From positions 1 to 44,614 of the forward strand of contig JBELMC010000009.1 of NCBI GenBank assembly GCA_042096155.1: a stretch of DNA of 44,614 nt. The letters are read 5' to 3'. Both the position numbers and the translations under genes were made by a program. The DNA is from Dinoroseobacter sp042096155 (GTDB lineage Bacteria; Pseudomonadota; Alphaproteobacteria; Rhodobacterales; Rhodobacteraceae). Below, piece after piece: positions 16,133-24,565 of this stretch; position 1 is the first letter of the stretch; the number at the start of each line of letters is the position of its first letter. The notes beneath the pieces are model-generated. The model did no database searches. It saw nothing but the letters and a program-made list of their open reading frames with translations, and was not told the DNA's origin.

Positions 16133-16880
16133 TCGAGGCAATCGCCTTGGCGGGATTTAACCCTTTTGGGCAAGTTTTCGCACAGTTCATGATCGTATGG
16201 CAACGGTACAGCTTGAAAGGATCTTCCAGTTCATCGAGGCGCTCGCCTGTGGCTTCATCACGGCTGTCGATGATCCAACGATAGGCATGCAACAACGCGG
16301 CAGGACCAAGATAGCGATCGCCGTTCCACCAATAGCTGGGACAAGAAGTTGAACAGCACGCACACATCACACATTCATACAAACCGTCGAGCTTTGAGCG
16401 GTCTTCGATTGACTGCTTCCATTCTTTCACAGGGCGGTTGGTTTTTGTTTCCAGCCAAGGCATGATCGAGGCATGCTGGGCGTAAAAATGGGTCAGATCC
16501 GGGATTAGATCTTTGATCACAGGCATATGCGGCAGAGGGTAGATTTTCACGTCGCCCTTTACGTCGTCCATTCCATGGATACAGGCCAACGTATTGATAC
16601 CGTCGATATTCATTGCACAAGAACCGCAGATCCCTTCACGACATGAGCGCCGGAACGTCAATGTGGGATCGATCTCATTCTTGATCTTGATCAACGCATC
16701 CAGAATCATCGGCCCGCAGGTGTCCATGTCCACAAAATACGTGTCCACTTGTGGATTTTTGCCGTCATCCGGATTCCAGCGATAGATGCTGAACTTGCGA
16801 AGATTGGTGGCGCCATCGGGCTTTGGCCAGGTCTTGCCGGTGCGGATGGTCGAGTTCTTGGGCAGGGTCAGTTGAACCAT
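16101..16880 (-). CDS. sdhB: Succinate dehydrogenase iron-sulfur subunit
   Basis: This 259-residue subunit of complex II carries electrons from the flavin of SdhA to quinone. The [2Fe-2S] ligands are in CREGICGSCAMNIDG. The ligands for the 4Fe-4S and 3Fe-4S clusters are in CVMCACCSTSCPSYWW and CHTIMNCAKTCPKGLNP. The length is normal. It is the last gene of the sdhC-sdhD-sdhA-(two small genes)-sdhB unit on the minus strand, 17 nt after the small lipoprotein gene. Its 3' end faces IS-derived DNA. Confidence 0.98.
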   Translation of the reverse strand: MVQLTLPKNSTIRTGKTWPKPDGATNLRKFSIYRWNPDDGKNPQVDTYFVDMDTCGPMILDALIKIKNEIDPTLTFRRSCREGICGSCAMNIDGINTLACIHGMDDVKGDVKIYPLPHMPVIKDLIPDLTHFYAQHASIMPWLETKTNRPVKEWKQSIEDRSKLDGLYECVMCACCSTSCPSYWWNGDRYLGPAALLHAYRWIIDSRDEATGERLDELEDPFKLYRCHTIMNCAKTCPKGLNPAKAIASIKHMMVDRHV

Positions 16881-16897
16881 GGTCGTCCCTTTTCAGT

Positions 16898-17188
16898 TTA
16901 ACGCACCATCGCGAGCGAACGCGATGGTGATTGTCCGGTGCGTCTGAACACACAATTTTCGTAAACGATGATTTCGTCCTTTGGCGCAAAAATATTTTCC
17001 GTGATGGTCAGGCTCAGACCTCCAGTCGCCCCATCAGAGCCAATACCGGCACGGACATTGCCGCCAAAACCATCTGCGAGATCCGCTTCACCGGCGCATT
17101 TTTGCTCGGCGCTGGCCATGCTCTCCGTCGAAGTGCAACCAGATAGGGCGCAACTCGCAAAAAGTACGAAGGTCAAGATACGAGTCAT
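16898..17188 (-). CDS. Small lipoprotein encoded between sdhA and sdhB
   Basis: This 96-residue protein has the N-terminus MTRILTFVLFASCALSGC, a lipoprotein signal with lipobox LSGC (Cys18), so it is probably anchored to a membrane on the periplasmic side. The rest (GGNVRAGIGSDGATGGLSLTI and on to IIVYENCVFRRTG) has two further cysteines. Its function is unknown. The start at 17188 is preferred over a longer frame to 17245 because of the lipoprotein signal and the ATGA overlap with the preceding small frame. Co-transcription with sdh suggests an accessory role in complex II or simple hitch-hiking. Confidence 0.7.
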   Translation of the reverse strand: MTRILTFVLFASCALSGCTSTESMASAEQKCAGEADLADGFGGNVRAGIGSDGATGGLSLTITENIFAPKDEIIVYENCVFRRTGQSPSRSLAMVR

Positions 17189-17376
17189 AGGCAAAGACCA
17201 TCTTTCCAAGGGTGCGGCGCGCGAGCCATGACGGTGCCACGACACATCCAGACACGCGACGGGGCTGCGAACGCAAATTTCGCCATATCAGCTGGCGTCA
17301 CTTTGGACGTGCCCAACACATGTCCACGGCCCATCTGATCTGCACCCATGAGCGCCGGTATCGCCCAACAACACAT
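17185..17376 (-). CDS. Possible small protein (63 aa) coupled between sdhA and the lipoprotein
   Basis: The ATG at 17376 shares its A with the sdhA stop (TGATG), and its own TGA overlaps the lipoprotein ATG (ATGA). Such double coupling is what a real operon gene looks like. The protein (MCCWAIPALMGADQMGRGHV...) has four cysteines, no clear membrane helix and no family that I recognise. It could also be a fortuitous frame. Confidence 0.35.
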   Translation of the reverse strand: MCCWAIPALMGADQMGRGHVLGTSKVTPADMAKFAFAAPSRVWMCRGTVMARAPHPWKDGLCL

Positions 17377-19178
17377 CAATAAACACGCGCCTTCGGCGCA
17401 ATTTTTTTCAGGTCGATCCCGCCTTCGTTATGACCCAACAGTGGATTCAGGTGAACAGGCCGATAGGCCAGTTTGACGCCGCCATTGACATATGCCAGCG
17501 AGTGTACCCGCCAATTTGCATCGTCGCGGTCGGGATAATCTTCGTGCGCATGGGCGCCTCGGCTTTCCTTGCGGGCTTCGGCTGCGGTGATTGTGGCCAG
17601 CGCATTTGGCATCAGATTGGTTAGTTCGAGCGTTTCCATCAGATCACTGTTCCAGACCATCGAGCGATCGGTGACCTTTATGTCACCCATCTTGCTTGAG
17701 ACGCGCCCCATTTTTTCGCAGCCCTCAGCGAGCGTCTTATCGGTGCGGAACACAGCCGCGTCCGATTGCATGGTTTGCTGCATTTCCAGACGCAGTTCGG
17801 ACGTGGTGGTATCGCCGTCGGCATATCGCAGATCGTCCATCCGCGCCAAAGCCGCCTCGATCGAGACTGGATTGCCCTGCGGCACCGAAGTGGACGGATC
17901 AACAACTTTTCCTGCTTTGATCGCTGCGGCACGACCAAAGACCACAAGGTCGATCAAACTGTTTGACCCCAAGCGGTTCGCCCCGTGCACCGAGGCGCAA
18001 CCAGCCTCGCCAACGGCCATAAGTCCCGGCGTAACCCGGTCAGGATCGTCGGCAGTCGGGTTCAGAACCTCGCCCCAATAATTGGTCGGGATACCGCCCA
18101 TGTTGTAATGCACGGTCGGCAGAACCGGAATCGGTTCTTTGGTCAGATCGACGCCAGCAAAAATGCGTGCGCTTTCCGAGATACCCGGCAAGCGCAAATC
18201 GAGCGTCTCGGGCGGGAGGTGGTTGAGGTGCAAGTGGATGTGATCGCCAGTGGCCCCGACGCCGCGGCCTTCGCGAATTTCCATTGTCATGCACCGAGAG
18301 ACCACATCACGTGACGCAAGGTCTTTATAGGTCGGCGCATAACGTTCCATGAAGCGCTCCCCTTCAGAATTGGTCAAATACCCTCCCTCACCGCGCGCAC
18401 CTTCTGTGATCAGACAGCCTGCGCCGTAAATTCCAGTGGGGTGAAACTGAACAAACTCCATGTCCTGAAGCGGCAGACCAGCACGGGCCACCATCCCACC
18501 CCCGTCACCGGTGCAGGTATGCGCCGAGGTCGCGCTGAAATAGGCGCGCCCGTAGCCACCAGTCGCCAGCACGGTCATTTTTGCGTTGAAGACATGAATA
18601 GTTCCATCGTCGAGCTTCCACGCCACAACACCCTGACACACGCCGTCTTCCGACATGATCAGATCAATGGCAAAATACTCGATAAAGAACTCGGCCTGTT
18701 GCTTGAGGCTTTGTCCATAAAGCGTATGCAGAATCGCGTGGCCGGTCCGGTCCGCCGCGGCACAGGTACGCTGCACAGGAGGACCCTCACCAAATTGGGT
18801 GGTGTGGCCACCGAAGGGACGTTGGTAAATCTTGCCGTCTTCGGTGCGTGAAAATGGCACGCCGTAATGCTCAAGCTCATAAACCGCTTTGGGGGCTTCG
18901 CGCGCAAGGTACTCCATCGCGTCCGTATCGCCGAGCCAGTCCGACCCTTTGACAGTATCATACATATGCCATTGCCAGCTGTCGGGGCCCATATTGCCCA
19001 AGCTTGCCGCAATGCCGCCTTGCGCCGCAACAGTGTGCGATCGGGTCGGAAACACTTTGGTGACACATGCGGTGCGCAGCCCTTGCTCCGCCATCCCCAG
19101 GGTTGCGCGCAAACCCGCACCACCGGCCCCAACAACAACAACGTCATAATCGTGAGTTACATAATCATACGCAGACAT
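17376..19178 (-). CDS. sdhA: Succinate dehydrogenase flavoprotein subunit
   Basis: This 600-residue protein oxidises succinate to fumarate with covalently bound FAD. The Rossmann start VVVGAGGAGLRATLGMAEQG is at residues ~15-34. RSHTVAAQGG contains the His that links FAD. HPTGIYGAGCLITEGARGEGG is the substrate-binding block. The C-terminal helical domain ends in KKIAPKARVY. AGGAGA lies just before the ATG. It sits between sdhD and the small genes preceding sdhB. Confidence 0.98.
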   Translation of the reverse strand: MSAYDYVTHDYDVVVVGAGGAGLRATLGMAEQGLRTACVTKVFPTRSHTVAAQGGIAASLGNMGPDSWQWHMYDTVKGSDWLGDTDAMEYLAREAPKAVYELEHYGVPFSRTEDGKIYQRPFGGHTTQFGEGPPVQRTCAAADRTGHAILHTLYGQSLKQQAEFFIEYFAIDLIMSEDGVCQGVVAWKLDDGTIHVFNAKMTVLATGGYGRAYFSATSAHTCTGDGGGMVARAGLPLQDMEFVQFHPTGIYGAGCLITEGARGEGGYLTNSEGERFMERYAPTYKDLASRDVVSRCMTMEIREGRGVGATGDHIHLHLNHLPPETLDLRLPGISESARIFAGVDLTKEPIPVLPTVHYNMGGIPTNYWGEVLNPTADDPDRVTPGLMAVGEAGCASVHGANRLGSNSLIDLVVFGRAAAIKAGKVVDPSTSVPQGNPVSIEAALARMDDLRYADGDTTTSELRLEMQQTMQSDAAVFRTDKTLAEGCEKMGRVSSKMGDIKVTDRSMVWNSDLMETLELTNLMPNALATITAAEARKESRGAHAHEDYPDRDDANWRVHSLAYVNGGVKLAYRPVHLNPLLGHNEGGIDLKKIAPKARVY

Positions 19179-19193
19179 GTTTGTTCTCCTGCC

Positions 19194-19565
19194 TTAAAGG
19201 GCCATACGCGCAACGGCATACAGGCCAATGGCCATCAGCCCATAACTGACGCCGATCATCTTGATGATCAAAAATTTGCGGGTCATGCCATCGGTATAGT
19301 CTTCAATCAAAACCTGCACACCGTGGCGAAAATGGTTCAAACCAACAATCAGCATCGCGGCCGTGACGAGAGCCGGAAACGGTTTGGCAAAATGAGCCTG
19401 CACTGCGGCAAACCCCGCGCCTAGAACCGGGCCAATCGCGATTAAGAACAACGGCACCAGCGGCAACAAGATCATCGAGCTGACGGTCATATGCCAATGG
19501 TGTTCCGTTCCAGTCTTCGCAGACCCAAGCCCAGCGGCGCGTTTACGGTCGGTCAAGTAAGCCAT
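19194..19565 (-). CDS. sdhD: Succinate dehydrogenase membrane anchor subunit
   Basis: This 123-residue hydrophobic subunit helps hold SdhAB on the inner membrane and shares haem b and quinone binding with SdhC. Three membrane helices are visible (SSMILLPLVPLFLIAIGPVL; ALVTAAMLIVGLNHFRHGVQ, with the haem-type His; IKMIGVSYGLMAIGLYAVA). IEDYTDG between helices 2 and 3 is typical of alphaproteobacterial SdhD. The start at 19565 (MAYLTDRKRA) is chosen over an upstream in-frame Met at 19622, which would run deep into sdhC. Confidence 0.93.
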   Translation of the reverse strand: MAYLTDRKRAAGLGSAKTGTEHHWHMTVSSMILLPLVPLFLIAIGPVLGAGFAAVQAHFAKPFPALVTAAMLIVGLNHFRHGVQVLIEDYTDGMTRKFLIIKMIGVSYGLMAIGLYAVARMAL

Positions 19566-19576
19566 GTCAACGCCCC

Positions 19577-19960
19577 TTACAAAGCCACAACGGTTAGAAT
19601 GGTCAGGCCGACCGAACTCCAAATCACAGCCCAGCCGAGCTTTTCAGCCGTCGCGATGTCGAGACCGCGCAAGCTGTCCCAGTATAGGTGACGCAAACCC
19701 GACAGCGTGTGGTACCACAATGCCCAGATTGAGCCGAGCAGGATCAGCTTGCCAAACCACGAGCGAACGATTGCGGTGACGAAGTCGAAATACGCTTCAG
19801 ATGTTGCAGCCGCCAGTAGCCACCAGATGATCAAGAGCGTCCCGAACAGCAAGGCGTTTCCCGTAATCCGATTCAGGATCGACGTCATTGATGTTAGTTG
19901 CGGGCGGTACACCTGCAAATGTGGCGACAGGGGCCGATTGCCCCGGTTTACATCGGCCAT
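19577..19960 (-). CDS. sdhC: Succinate dehydrogenase cytochrome b556 subunit
   Basis: This 127-residue protein is the first gene of the sdh unit. RPLSPHLQVYRPQLTSMTSI is the conserved quinone-site start. HTLSGLRHLYWD in the second half carries the haem-ligand His. Three membrane helices are evident (ALLFGTLLIIWWLLAAA; LILLGSIWALWYHTLSGL; WAVIWSSVGLTILTVVAL). Its upstream region holds the paired palindromic operator described below. Confidence 0.96.
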   Translation of the reverse strand: MADVNRGNRPLSPHLQVYRPQLTSMTSILNRITGNALLFGTLLIIWWLLAAATSEAYFDFVTAIVRSWFGKLILLGSIWALWYHTLSGLRHLYWDSLRGLDIATAEKLGWAVIWSSVGLTILTVVAL

Positions 19961-20098
19961 CTCGGCCCCCTTTCACATCACGATGATCTGCGTTGGTCGT
20001 CTGTCTAAGTATTTGTGACCGGATTCTGTCGATCTGTCACGCATTGCGCGGTGCGTAAAGCGCGGTCATTTGGCGCAATCGCGCAGTTTTTTTATATT

Positions 20099-20129
20099 TG
20101 TGATCACAGGTTTGAATAAAGTGATCACA
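20099..20129 (-). promoter_or_regulatory. Paired palindromic operator upstream of sdhCDAB
   Basis: Two palindromes, TGTGATCACA (20099-20108) and GTGATCAC (20121-20128), have centres exactly 21 bp apart, so they lie on the same face of the helix. They are about 140-170 nt before the sdhC ATG. Read toward sdhC, the proximal site sits in ACCTGTGATCACAAAT, identical to the site upstream of sucC. A TATAAA-like -10 candidate lies directly after it (20092-20097 on the minus strand), so binding could block the promoter. The binding protein is not known from the sequence; dimer cooperativity is inferred from the spacing. Confidence 0.75.
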
Positions 20130-20240
20130 ATTGATAAGTCCGGGTCCCTCCAACCCATGGAACACCTCATCAGGGCCGAGGATCTGAAGACCTCTGCACG
20201 GTGCTCAACCCCAGGGTTGCGTCAGTTTCGCTGCGCTTTG

Positions 20241-20261
20241 ATGGTCTGCCGCCCAGACCAT
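20241..20261 (-). terminator. Hairpin after mch, possible weak terminator
   Basis: A perfect inverted repeat, ATGGTCTG (20241-20248), loop CCGCC, CAGACCAT (20254-20261), starts about 31 nt after the mch stop codon. There is no T-run after it on the minus strand, so it may be an mRNA-stabilising or Rho-assisted end rather than an intrinsic terminator. Confidence 0.35.
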
Positions 20262-20291
20262 TGGCTTATGCCAGCTGCCCGGACAAATTGC

Positions 20292-21323
20292 TTAGGATGG
20301 TAAAAAGACCCAATAATCCAGATCAAGCAGCACCCCTGGCAGGTATCTGCCATCCGCGTTGTGCAGAGTCCCGACGCTGCCATCTTTGGTGGCCACAAGA
20401 CGCAGTCGCAACGCGCCGATTCCGGACCTGTCGGTTTCAGCTTTGTCCAGAACCTCGGTCCATGCTTTGACTGTGTCGCCTGCATAACACGGATTGGCAT
20501 GGGCCCCGGCATTGATCCCAGCAATCAATTGAGCATTGGCCAAACCGTTGAAACTCAGCGTGCGTGCGATTGAAATGATGTGGCCACCATAGATCAGGCG
20601 CTGCCCGTCCGGGTGAACCGTCTTGTCAAAATGCACCTTGGCGGTGTTTTGCCACAAACGGGTGGCCTGCATATGTTCTGCTTCCTCTACGGTCACTCCG
20701 TCAACATGATCGATGATTTCGCCAATTGCGTAATCGCCCCAGCGATGCGGCTCGCCCGCTAATTTAAAATCATATTTCGTGAAATTCAGATCCTCGGGGA
20801 GGACCAGTTCAGTCGCCGGGATCACTTTGGCCAGCTCAGGCACGACCGCCTCCGGGGCCGGAGCGTCCGCGTCGCGCTTTCGCACCATGACCCAGCGCAC
20901 ATAGCTAAGCACTGCTTCGTCCCTTTGGTTCCAACCGGTCGTGCGGACGTAAACCACACCGGTTTTTCCGTTGGAGTTCTGTTTGAGGCCGATCACCTCG
21001 GACACGGAGCGCAGCGTGTCACCCGGCCAGATTGGGCGGAGAAACCGGCCTTCGGCATATCCCAAATTGGCCACCGCATTCAACGAGATATCCGGGACTG
21101 TTTTGCCAAATATCACATGGAACCCAATCAGATCGTCTAACGGGCTGCGGGCGAGCCCACATGTTTGTGCGAACAAATCTGAAGATGTAAGCGCATGCCG
21201 CGCGGGATAAAGCGCATGATACAGCGCTCGCTCACCCGCACCCACTGTGCGCGGTGCTGCGTGGTGGATCACTTGGCCGATGGTGTAATCCTCGAAGAAA
21301 TGGCCGGGATTGGTCTTGCTCAT
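20292..21323 (-). CDS. mch: Mesaconyl-CoA (C1) hydratase, MaoC-type
   Basis: This 343-residue double-hotdog enzyme hydrates mesaconyl-C1-CoA to beta-methylmalyl-CoA in the ethylmalonyl-CoA pathway. Landmarks are PGHFFEDYTIGQVIHHA at the start, FGKTVPDISLNAVANLGYAE, WPGDTLRSVSEV and the second-half FDKTVHPDGQRLIYGGHIIS. The length agrees with characterised relatives. It is the last gene of the tight mcl2-nnrU-DUF1737-mch operon, its ATG abutting the DUF1737 stop codon, and lies upstream of sdhC as in Rhodobacter. Confidence 0.92.
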   Translation of the reverse strand: MSKTNPGHFFEDYTIGQVIHHAAPRTVGAGERALYHALYPARHALTSSDLFAQTCGLARSPLDDLIGFHVIFGKTVPDISLNAVANLGYAEGRFLRPIWPGDTLRSVSEVIGLKQNSNGKTGVVYVRTTGWNQRDEAVLSYVRWVMVRKRDADAPAPEAVVPELAKVIPATELVLPEDLNFTKYDFKLAGEPHRWGDYAIGEIIDHVDGVTVEEAEHMQATRLWQNTAKVHFDKTVHPDGQRLIYGGHIISIARTLSFNGLANAQLIAGINAGAHANPCYAGDTVKAWTEVLDKAETDRSGIGALRLRLVATKDGSVGTLHNADGRYLPGVLLDLDYWVFLPS

Positions 21324-21530
21324 TTATTGCGCTCCCAGCTTCATATCCGGTGCATAGGCGGCATCGACCTTTTTGGTAACTGCTTGTCCGCAGCGCATTA
21401 CCCCTCGCGCCGCATCGAAGCTTAACACTGGATCGCCATGCAGCACCCACCCTTGAGCAAGTGCCTCCGATACTTTGTGGCAGAACGCCGACGTATCGTC
21501 TTCGGTCAGCAGACGGTAAAGAACACTCAT
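21324..21530 (-). CDS. DUF1737 protein
   Basis: This 68-residue protein with YRLLTEDDTSAFCHKVSEAL and QGWVLHGDP matches the small DUF1737 family (core: Y-x-L-L-T ... L-x-x-G-W-x-L-x-G-x-P). Its function is unknown. The start at 21530 overlaps the nnrU stop (ATGA), which fixes it over a longer frame to 21650. It is co-transcribed with mch and mcl2. Confidence 0.85.
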   Translation of the reverse strand: MSVLYRLLTEDDTSAFCHKVSEALAQGWVLHGDPVLSFDAARGVMRCGQAVTKKVDAAYAPDMKLGAQ

Positions 21531-22093
21531 GACGGGAACGGCCACACACCGAGCCAATTGTGCAGGCCCGTGGTGATTGAAAAGAATACCAAAGTAATGA
21601 TCCCGAGCCGAATATAGGTCTTTTCCGGCGCGTGCTCGGGCACGGTCCAATTCGGCTCAGCCTTGTTGATCAAAAAGACACTGCCCATCGCCCATGCCAG
21701 CATGCCGCCAAACAGAATAAACGATGCAAGATCGCCATTGGCCAGCAGATGCGCAGTGGCCCAGATCATCACCGCTGTCAGTTGGGGATGACGGACCTTA
21801 TTGGCCGGGAAGGCTTTGGCGCCTTTCGCCGCACTGGAGCCGAAGGTCCAGAAGGCCGCGAGCATCAGTAGGTTATTGACGTGAATGGCCCATGCTGGCG
21901 GGGTCCACAGCGGGAGGACATCAGCACTGCGATAGCCGATCACAATCAGCACCAACGACACAACGAGCAAGACCGCGACCATCCCGCGACTGGCATCGCC
22001 AATTCTGGTCCGCAGCGTTGGCAGGATCCGTTTAAAATTATGGGCAATACTCCAAAGAATGACACCGATGGTGAGGATTACGAAATATATCAT
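21527..22093 (-). CDS. NnrU-family membrane protein
   Basis: This 188-residue integral membrane protein has about five to six helices. It shows the NnrU hallmarks WSIAHNFKRILP near the N-terminus, PLWTPPAWAIHVNNLLMLAA, KVRHPQLTAVMIWATAHLLANGD and GGMLAWAMGS. NnrU proteins were named from nitric-oxide respiration clusters, but many relatives are only of related fold and the role here is unknown. Its start directly follows the mcl2 stop codon and its end overlaps DUF1737, so it is part of the mcl2-mch operon. Confidence 0.88.
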   Translation of the reverse strand: MIYFVILTIGVILWSIAHNFKRILPTLRTRIGDASRGMVAVLLVVSLVLIVIGYRSADVLPLWTPPAWAIHVNNLLMLAAFWTFGSSAAKGAKAFPANKVRHPQLTAVMIWATAHLLANGDLASFILFGGMLAWAMGSVFLINKAEPNWTVPEHAPEKTYIRLGIITLVFFSITTGLHNWLGVWPFPS

Positions 22094-22972
22094 CTAGCGA
22101 GACTCCGCGCTCATGGCTTGAATTGCTTTTGCTTTTGCCAGAACGGACCGGGCGGTCACAATATGCAAATTTTCAACAATCTTGCCATCGACAACGGCAA
22201 CGCCCAATCCTTCAGCCTCGGCTTGCTCGAACGCGGCGATCTGGCGCTGCGACAGAGCGATTTCCGCGTCTGACGGCGCAAAAGCCGCATTTGCAACATC
22301 GATTTGTGCAGGATGGATCAAGGATTTTCCATCAAATCCCATATCACGGCCCTGATCGCATTCCATACGCAGGCCGCTTGCATCTTTGAACGCGTTGTAG
22401 ACACCATCAATCGCCAATAGACCGTAGGATTTCGCCGCCAGAAGACACAAGCCAAGACCGGTTTGCATCGCCAAGCGATCTGGACGAGATCGGCTGTTCA
22501 GCTCCTTGGCCAAATCATTCGTGCCCATCACAAAACCAGCTATACGAGGCGACGCAGTCGCAATCTCGGCCGCGTTGAGCATCCCAAGTGGCGTTTCCAT
22601 CATGCACCAAATCCGGGTGTCTGCCGCCTGGGGATGCGCGTCGAGCTTGGTCGCCAATGCCTGCACATCAACGGCAGTGTTTACCTTGGGCAACAAAATT
22701 GCATCCGGTTGGGCAGCGGCAATGACGGTCAGGTCGTCGTCCGCCCAAGCGGTGTCAAACCCGTTGATCCTGACAATCTTTATCCGGCTGCCATAGTCTT
22801 TGGTGATCAGAGCATCGGCCAAGGTCTGGCGTGCTTTGGCTTTATCATCTGGGGCGACTGCATCCTCAAGATCGAAAATAATCGCATCCGCCGCAAGGCA
22901 TGTCGCCTTGTCCAGAGCCCGTTTTTTCGAGCCTGGTATGTACAAAACCGAACGGTAAGGGCGGGTGTCCAT
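22094..22972 (-). CDS. mcl2: CitE-like lyase/thioesterase, probable (3S)-malyl-CoA thioesterase
   Basis: This 292-residue TIM-barrel protein of the HpcH/CitE family carries RSVLYIPGSKKRALDKA, IIFDLEDAVAPDDKAKAR (metal-binding Asp/Glu), MMETPLGMLNAAEIA and GFDGKSLIHPAQI. Gene order next to mch and mdh matches Mcl2 of Rhodobacter, which hydrolyses (3S)-malyl-CoA to malate; malyl-CoA lyase activity (Mcl1 type) cannot be excluded from sequence alone. The start at 22972 has GGAGAG just upstream; the longer frame to 23014 begins in hydrophobic non-family sequence. It is first in the operon with nnrU, DUF1737 and mch. Confidence 0.85.
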   Translation of the reverse strand: MDTRPYRSVLYIPGSKKRALDKATCLAADAIIFDLEDAVAPDDKAKARQTLADALITKDYGSRIKIVRINGFDTAWADDDLTVIAAAQPDAILLPKVNTAVDVQALATKLDAHPQAADTRIWCMMETPLGMLNAAEIATASPRIAGFVMGTNDLAKELNSRSRPDRLAMQTGLGLCLLAAKSYGLLAIDGVYNAFKDASGLRMECDQGRDMGFDGKSLIHPAQIDVANAAFAPSDAEIALSQRQIAAFEQAEAEGLGVAVVDGKIVENLHIVTARSVLAKAKAIQAMSAESR

Positions 22973-23032
22973 GATTCTCTCCAACACTAGCTTGGCAGAA
23001 ATAACCAGATACATATTTTTTGCGCAACAAAA

Positions 23033-23052
23033 TTTCTGCTGCGTCGCAGAAA
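23033..23052 (-). promoter_or_regulatory. Inverted repeat upstream of mcl2, candidate operator
   Basis: TTTCTGC and GCAGAAA form a perfect 7-bp inverted repeat with a 6-bp spacer, 61-80 nt before the mcl2 ATG. A third half-site GCAGAAA lies at 22995-23001 and a TTGCGCAA palindrome at 23020-23027. The cluster suggests regulation of the mcl2-mch operon. The regulator is unknown. Confidence 0.45.
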
Positions 23053-23176
23053 GTAAGCTTACAGCGCAACGAACGCAGCGTTAACCGATTCTCAAGCGCT
23101 TTTGGTCACTGTTGATGACATGACGTCGGATGGGGTTGTGGACATCTGCTGCCCCGCGATCATAAGGACGCGAACC

Positions 23177-23482
23177 ATGATAATGAAATGGAAGCCCAGC
23201 CTCTTCTGCCTTGCCGTTATGCTCCTGTGTGGGCCCGCCCATGCGGCCGCCTGCGGCCCCCGCGCGCAAGTCATTGAACGTTTGGCAACGGCCTACGGGG
23301 AAACCATCCAAAATATTGGGCTCGGATCAAATAATCGGATCGTCGAGGTTTTCGCATCCAATGAAAGCGGCACTTGGACAATCACTGTGACTTCGCCCGA
23401 TGGCCGGACCTGCTTGGTCGCCTCCGGCCAAGCGTTCGAAGTGGTCAATATCGCCGACGCCGCCAAGGGCGAAGACGTCTGA
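23177..23482 (+). CDS. Small periplasmic protein upstream of mdh
   Basis: This 101-residue protein has a Sec signal (MKWKPSLFCLAVMLLCGPAHAA, cut after AHA). The mature part is about 75 residues (ACGPRAQVIERLATAYGETI, FASNESGTWTITVTSPDG) with two cysteines that could pair. Its function is unknown. The start at 23177 has AAGGA 8 nt upstream; MIMK offers an alternative Met two codons later, and a frame to 23102 would bury the signal peptide. It lies about 100 bp before mdh on the same strand, an arrangement I recall in other Rhodobacterales. Confidence 0.8.
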   Translation: MIMKWKPSLFCLAVMLLCGPAHAAACGPRAQVIERLATAYGETIQNIGLGSNNRIVEVFASNESGTWTITVTSPDGRTCLVASGQAFEVVNIADAAKGEDV

Positions 23483-23581
23483 CCGCAATTGGGGCGCTTG
23501 GCCGCGCCCCGAGCGACTTGCCAGATCGGAGGCACACCGCTAGGGACGGGCGCATCTGAAACCGACCTGGAGACCATTGAA

Positions 23582-24544
23582 ATGGCCAGACCCAAGATAG
23601 CCTTGATTGGCGCGGGACAAATTGGTGGCACGCTCGCCCATCTGATCGCGCTGAAAGAGCTCGGCGACGTCGTGATGTTCGATATCGCAGAAGGCATACC
23701 GCAGGGCAAAGCGCTCGACATTGCGGAGAGCGGCCCCGTCGAAGGTTTCGACGCAGCCTTGAAAGGCACCAACGATTACGGCGACATTGCGGGCGCAGAT
23801 GTCTGCATCGTCACAGCAGGTGTGGCCCGCAAACCGGGGATGAGCCGCGACGACCTGTTGGGAATCAACCTGAAAGTGATGAAGTCCGTGGGCGAAGGCA
23901 TTGCCGCCCATGCACCGAACGCATTTGTGATTTGCATCACAAATCCGCTCGACGCGATGGTCTGGGCATTGCAACAATTCTCAGGCCTGCCAACCGAAAA
24001 GGTCTGCGGCATGGCGGGTGTGCTGGATTCGGGGCGTTTCCGTCATTTCCTGAGCACCGAATTCAACGTTTCGATGAAGGACGTCACCGCCTTCGTTCTC
24101 GGGGGTCACGGCGATACCATGGTACCGCTGACACGCTATTCGACGGTTGCCGGTATCCCGCTGCCTGATCTGGTGAAGATGGGCTGGACCAGCCAAGAAA
24201 AGCTCGATGCGATTGTGCAACGCACGCGCGATGGTGGTGCCGAAATTGTCGGTCTGTTGAAATCAGGCTCAGCATTCTACGCCCCTGCCGCGTCTGGCGT
24301 CGAGATGGCCGAAGCTTATCTGAAAGATCAAAAACGTGTACTGCCATGTGCCGCATGGGTGGACGGCGCTTTCGGCCTGAAAGGCATGTATGTTGGCGTT
24401 CCGACCATCATCGGCGCTGGCGGCATCGAGAAAGTCGTTGACATCGAACTGACCAAGGACGAGCAGGCGATGTTCGACAACTCGGTCAGTGCAGTCAAAG
24501 GTCTGGTTGACGCGTGCAAAGGCATTGACGACAGCCTGACCTGA
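23582..24544 (+). CDS. mdh: Malate dehydrogenase
   Basis: This 320-residue protein oxidises malate to oxaloacetate with NAD. It has IALIGAGQIGGTLAHL (NAD-binding loop, residues ~6-21), the substrate-loop arginines in ARKPGMSRDDLL, ITNPLDAMVW, SGRFRHFL and the catalytic His in GGHGDTMVP. It is of the lactate-dehydrogenase-like class usual in alphaproteobacteria. The start at 23582 (MARPK) is supported by GGAGA just before it; an open frame extends back to 23489 but has no family match. A strong terminator follows, so suc genes have their own promoter. Confidence 0.97.
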   Translation: MARPKIALIGAGQIGGTLAHLIALKELGDVVMFDIAEGIPQGKALDIAESGPVEGFDAALKGTNDYGDIAGADVCIVTAGVARKPGMSRDDLLGINLKVMKSVGEGIAAHAPNAFVICITNPLDAMVWALQQFSGLPTEKVCGMAGVLDSGRFRHFLSTEFNVSMKDVTAFVLGGHGDTMVPLTRYSTVAGIPLPDLVKMGWTSQEKLDAIVQRTRDGGAEIVGLLKSGSAFYAPAASGVEMAEAYLKDQKRVLPCAAWVDGAFGLKGMYVGVPTIIGAGGIEKVVDIELTKDEQAMFDNSVSAVKGLVDACKGIDDSLT

Positions 24545-24565
24545 GCGGTCTGCACCAAAAATGCG

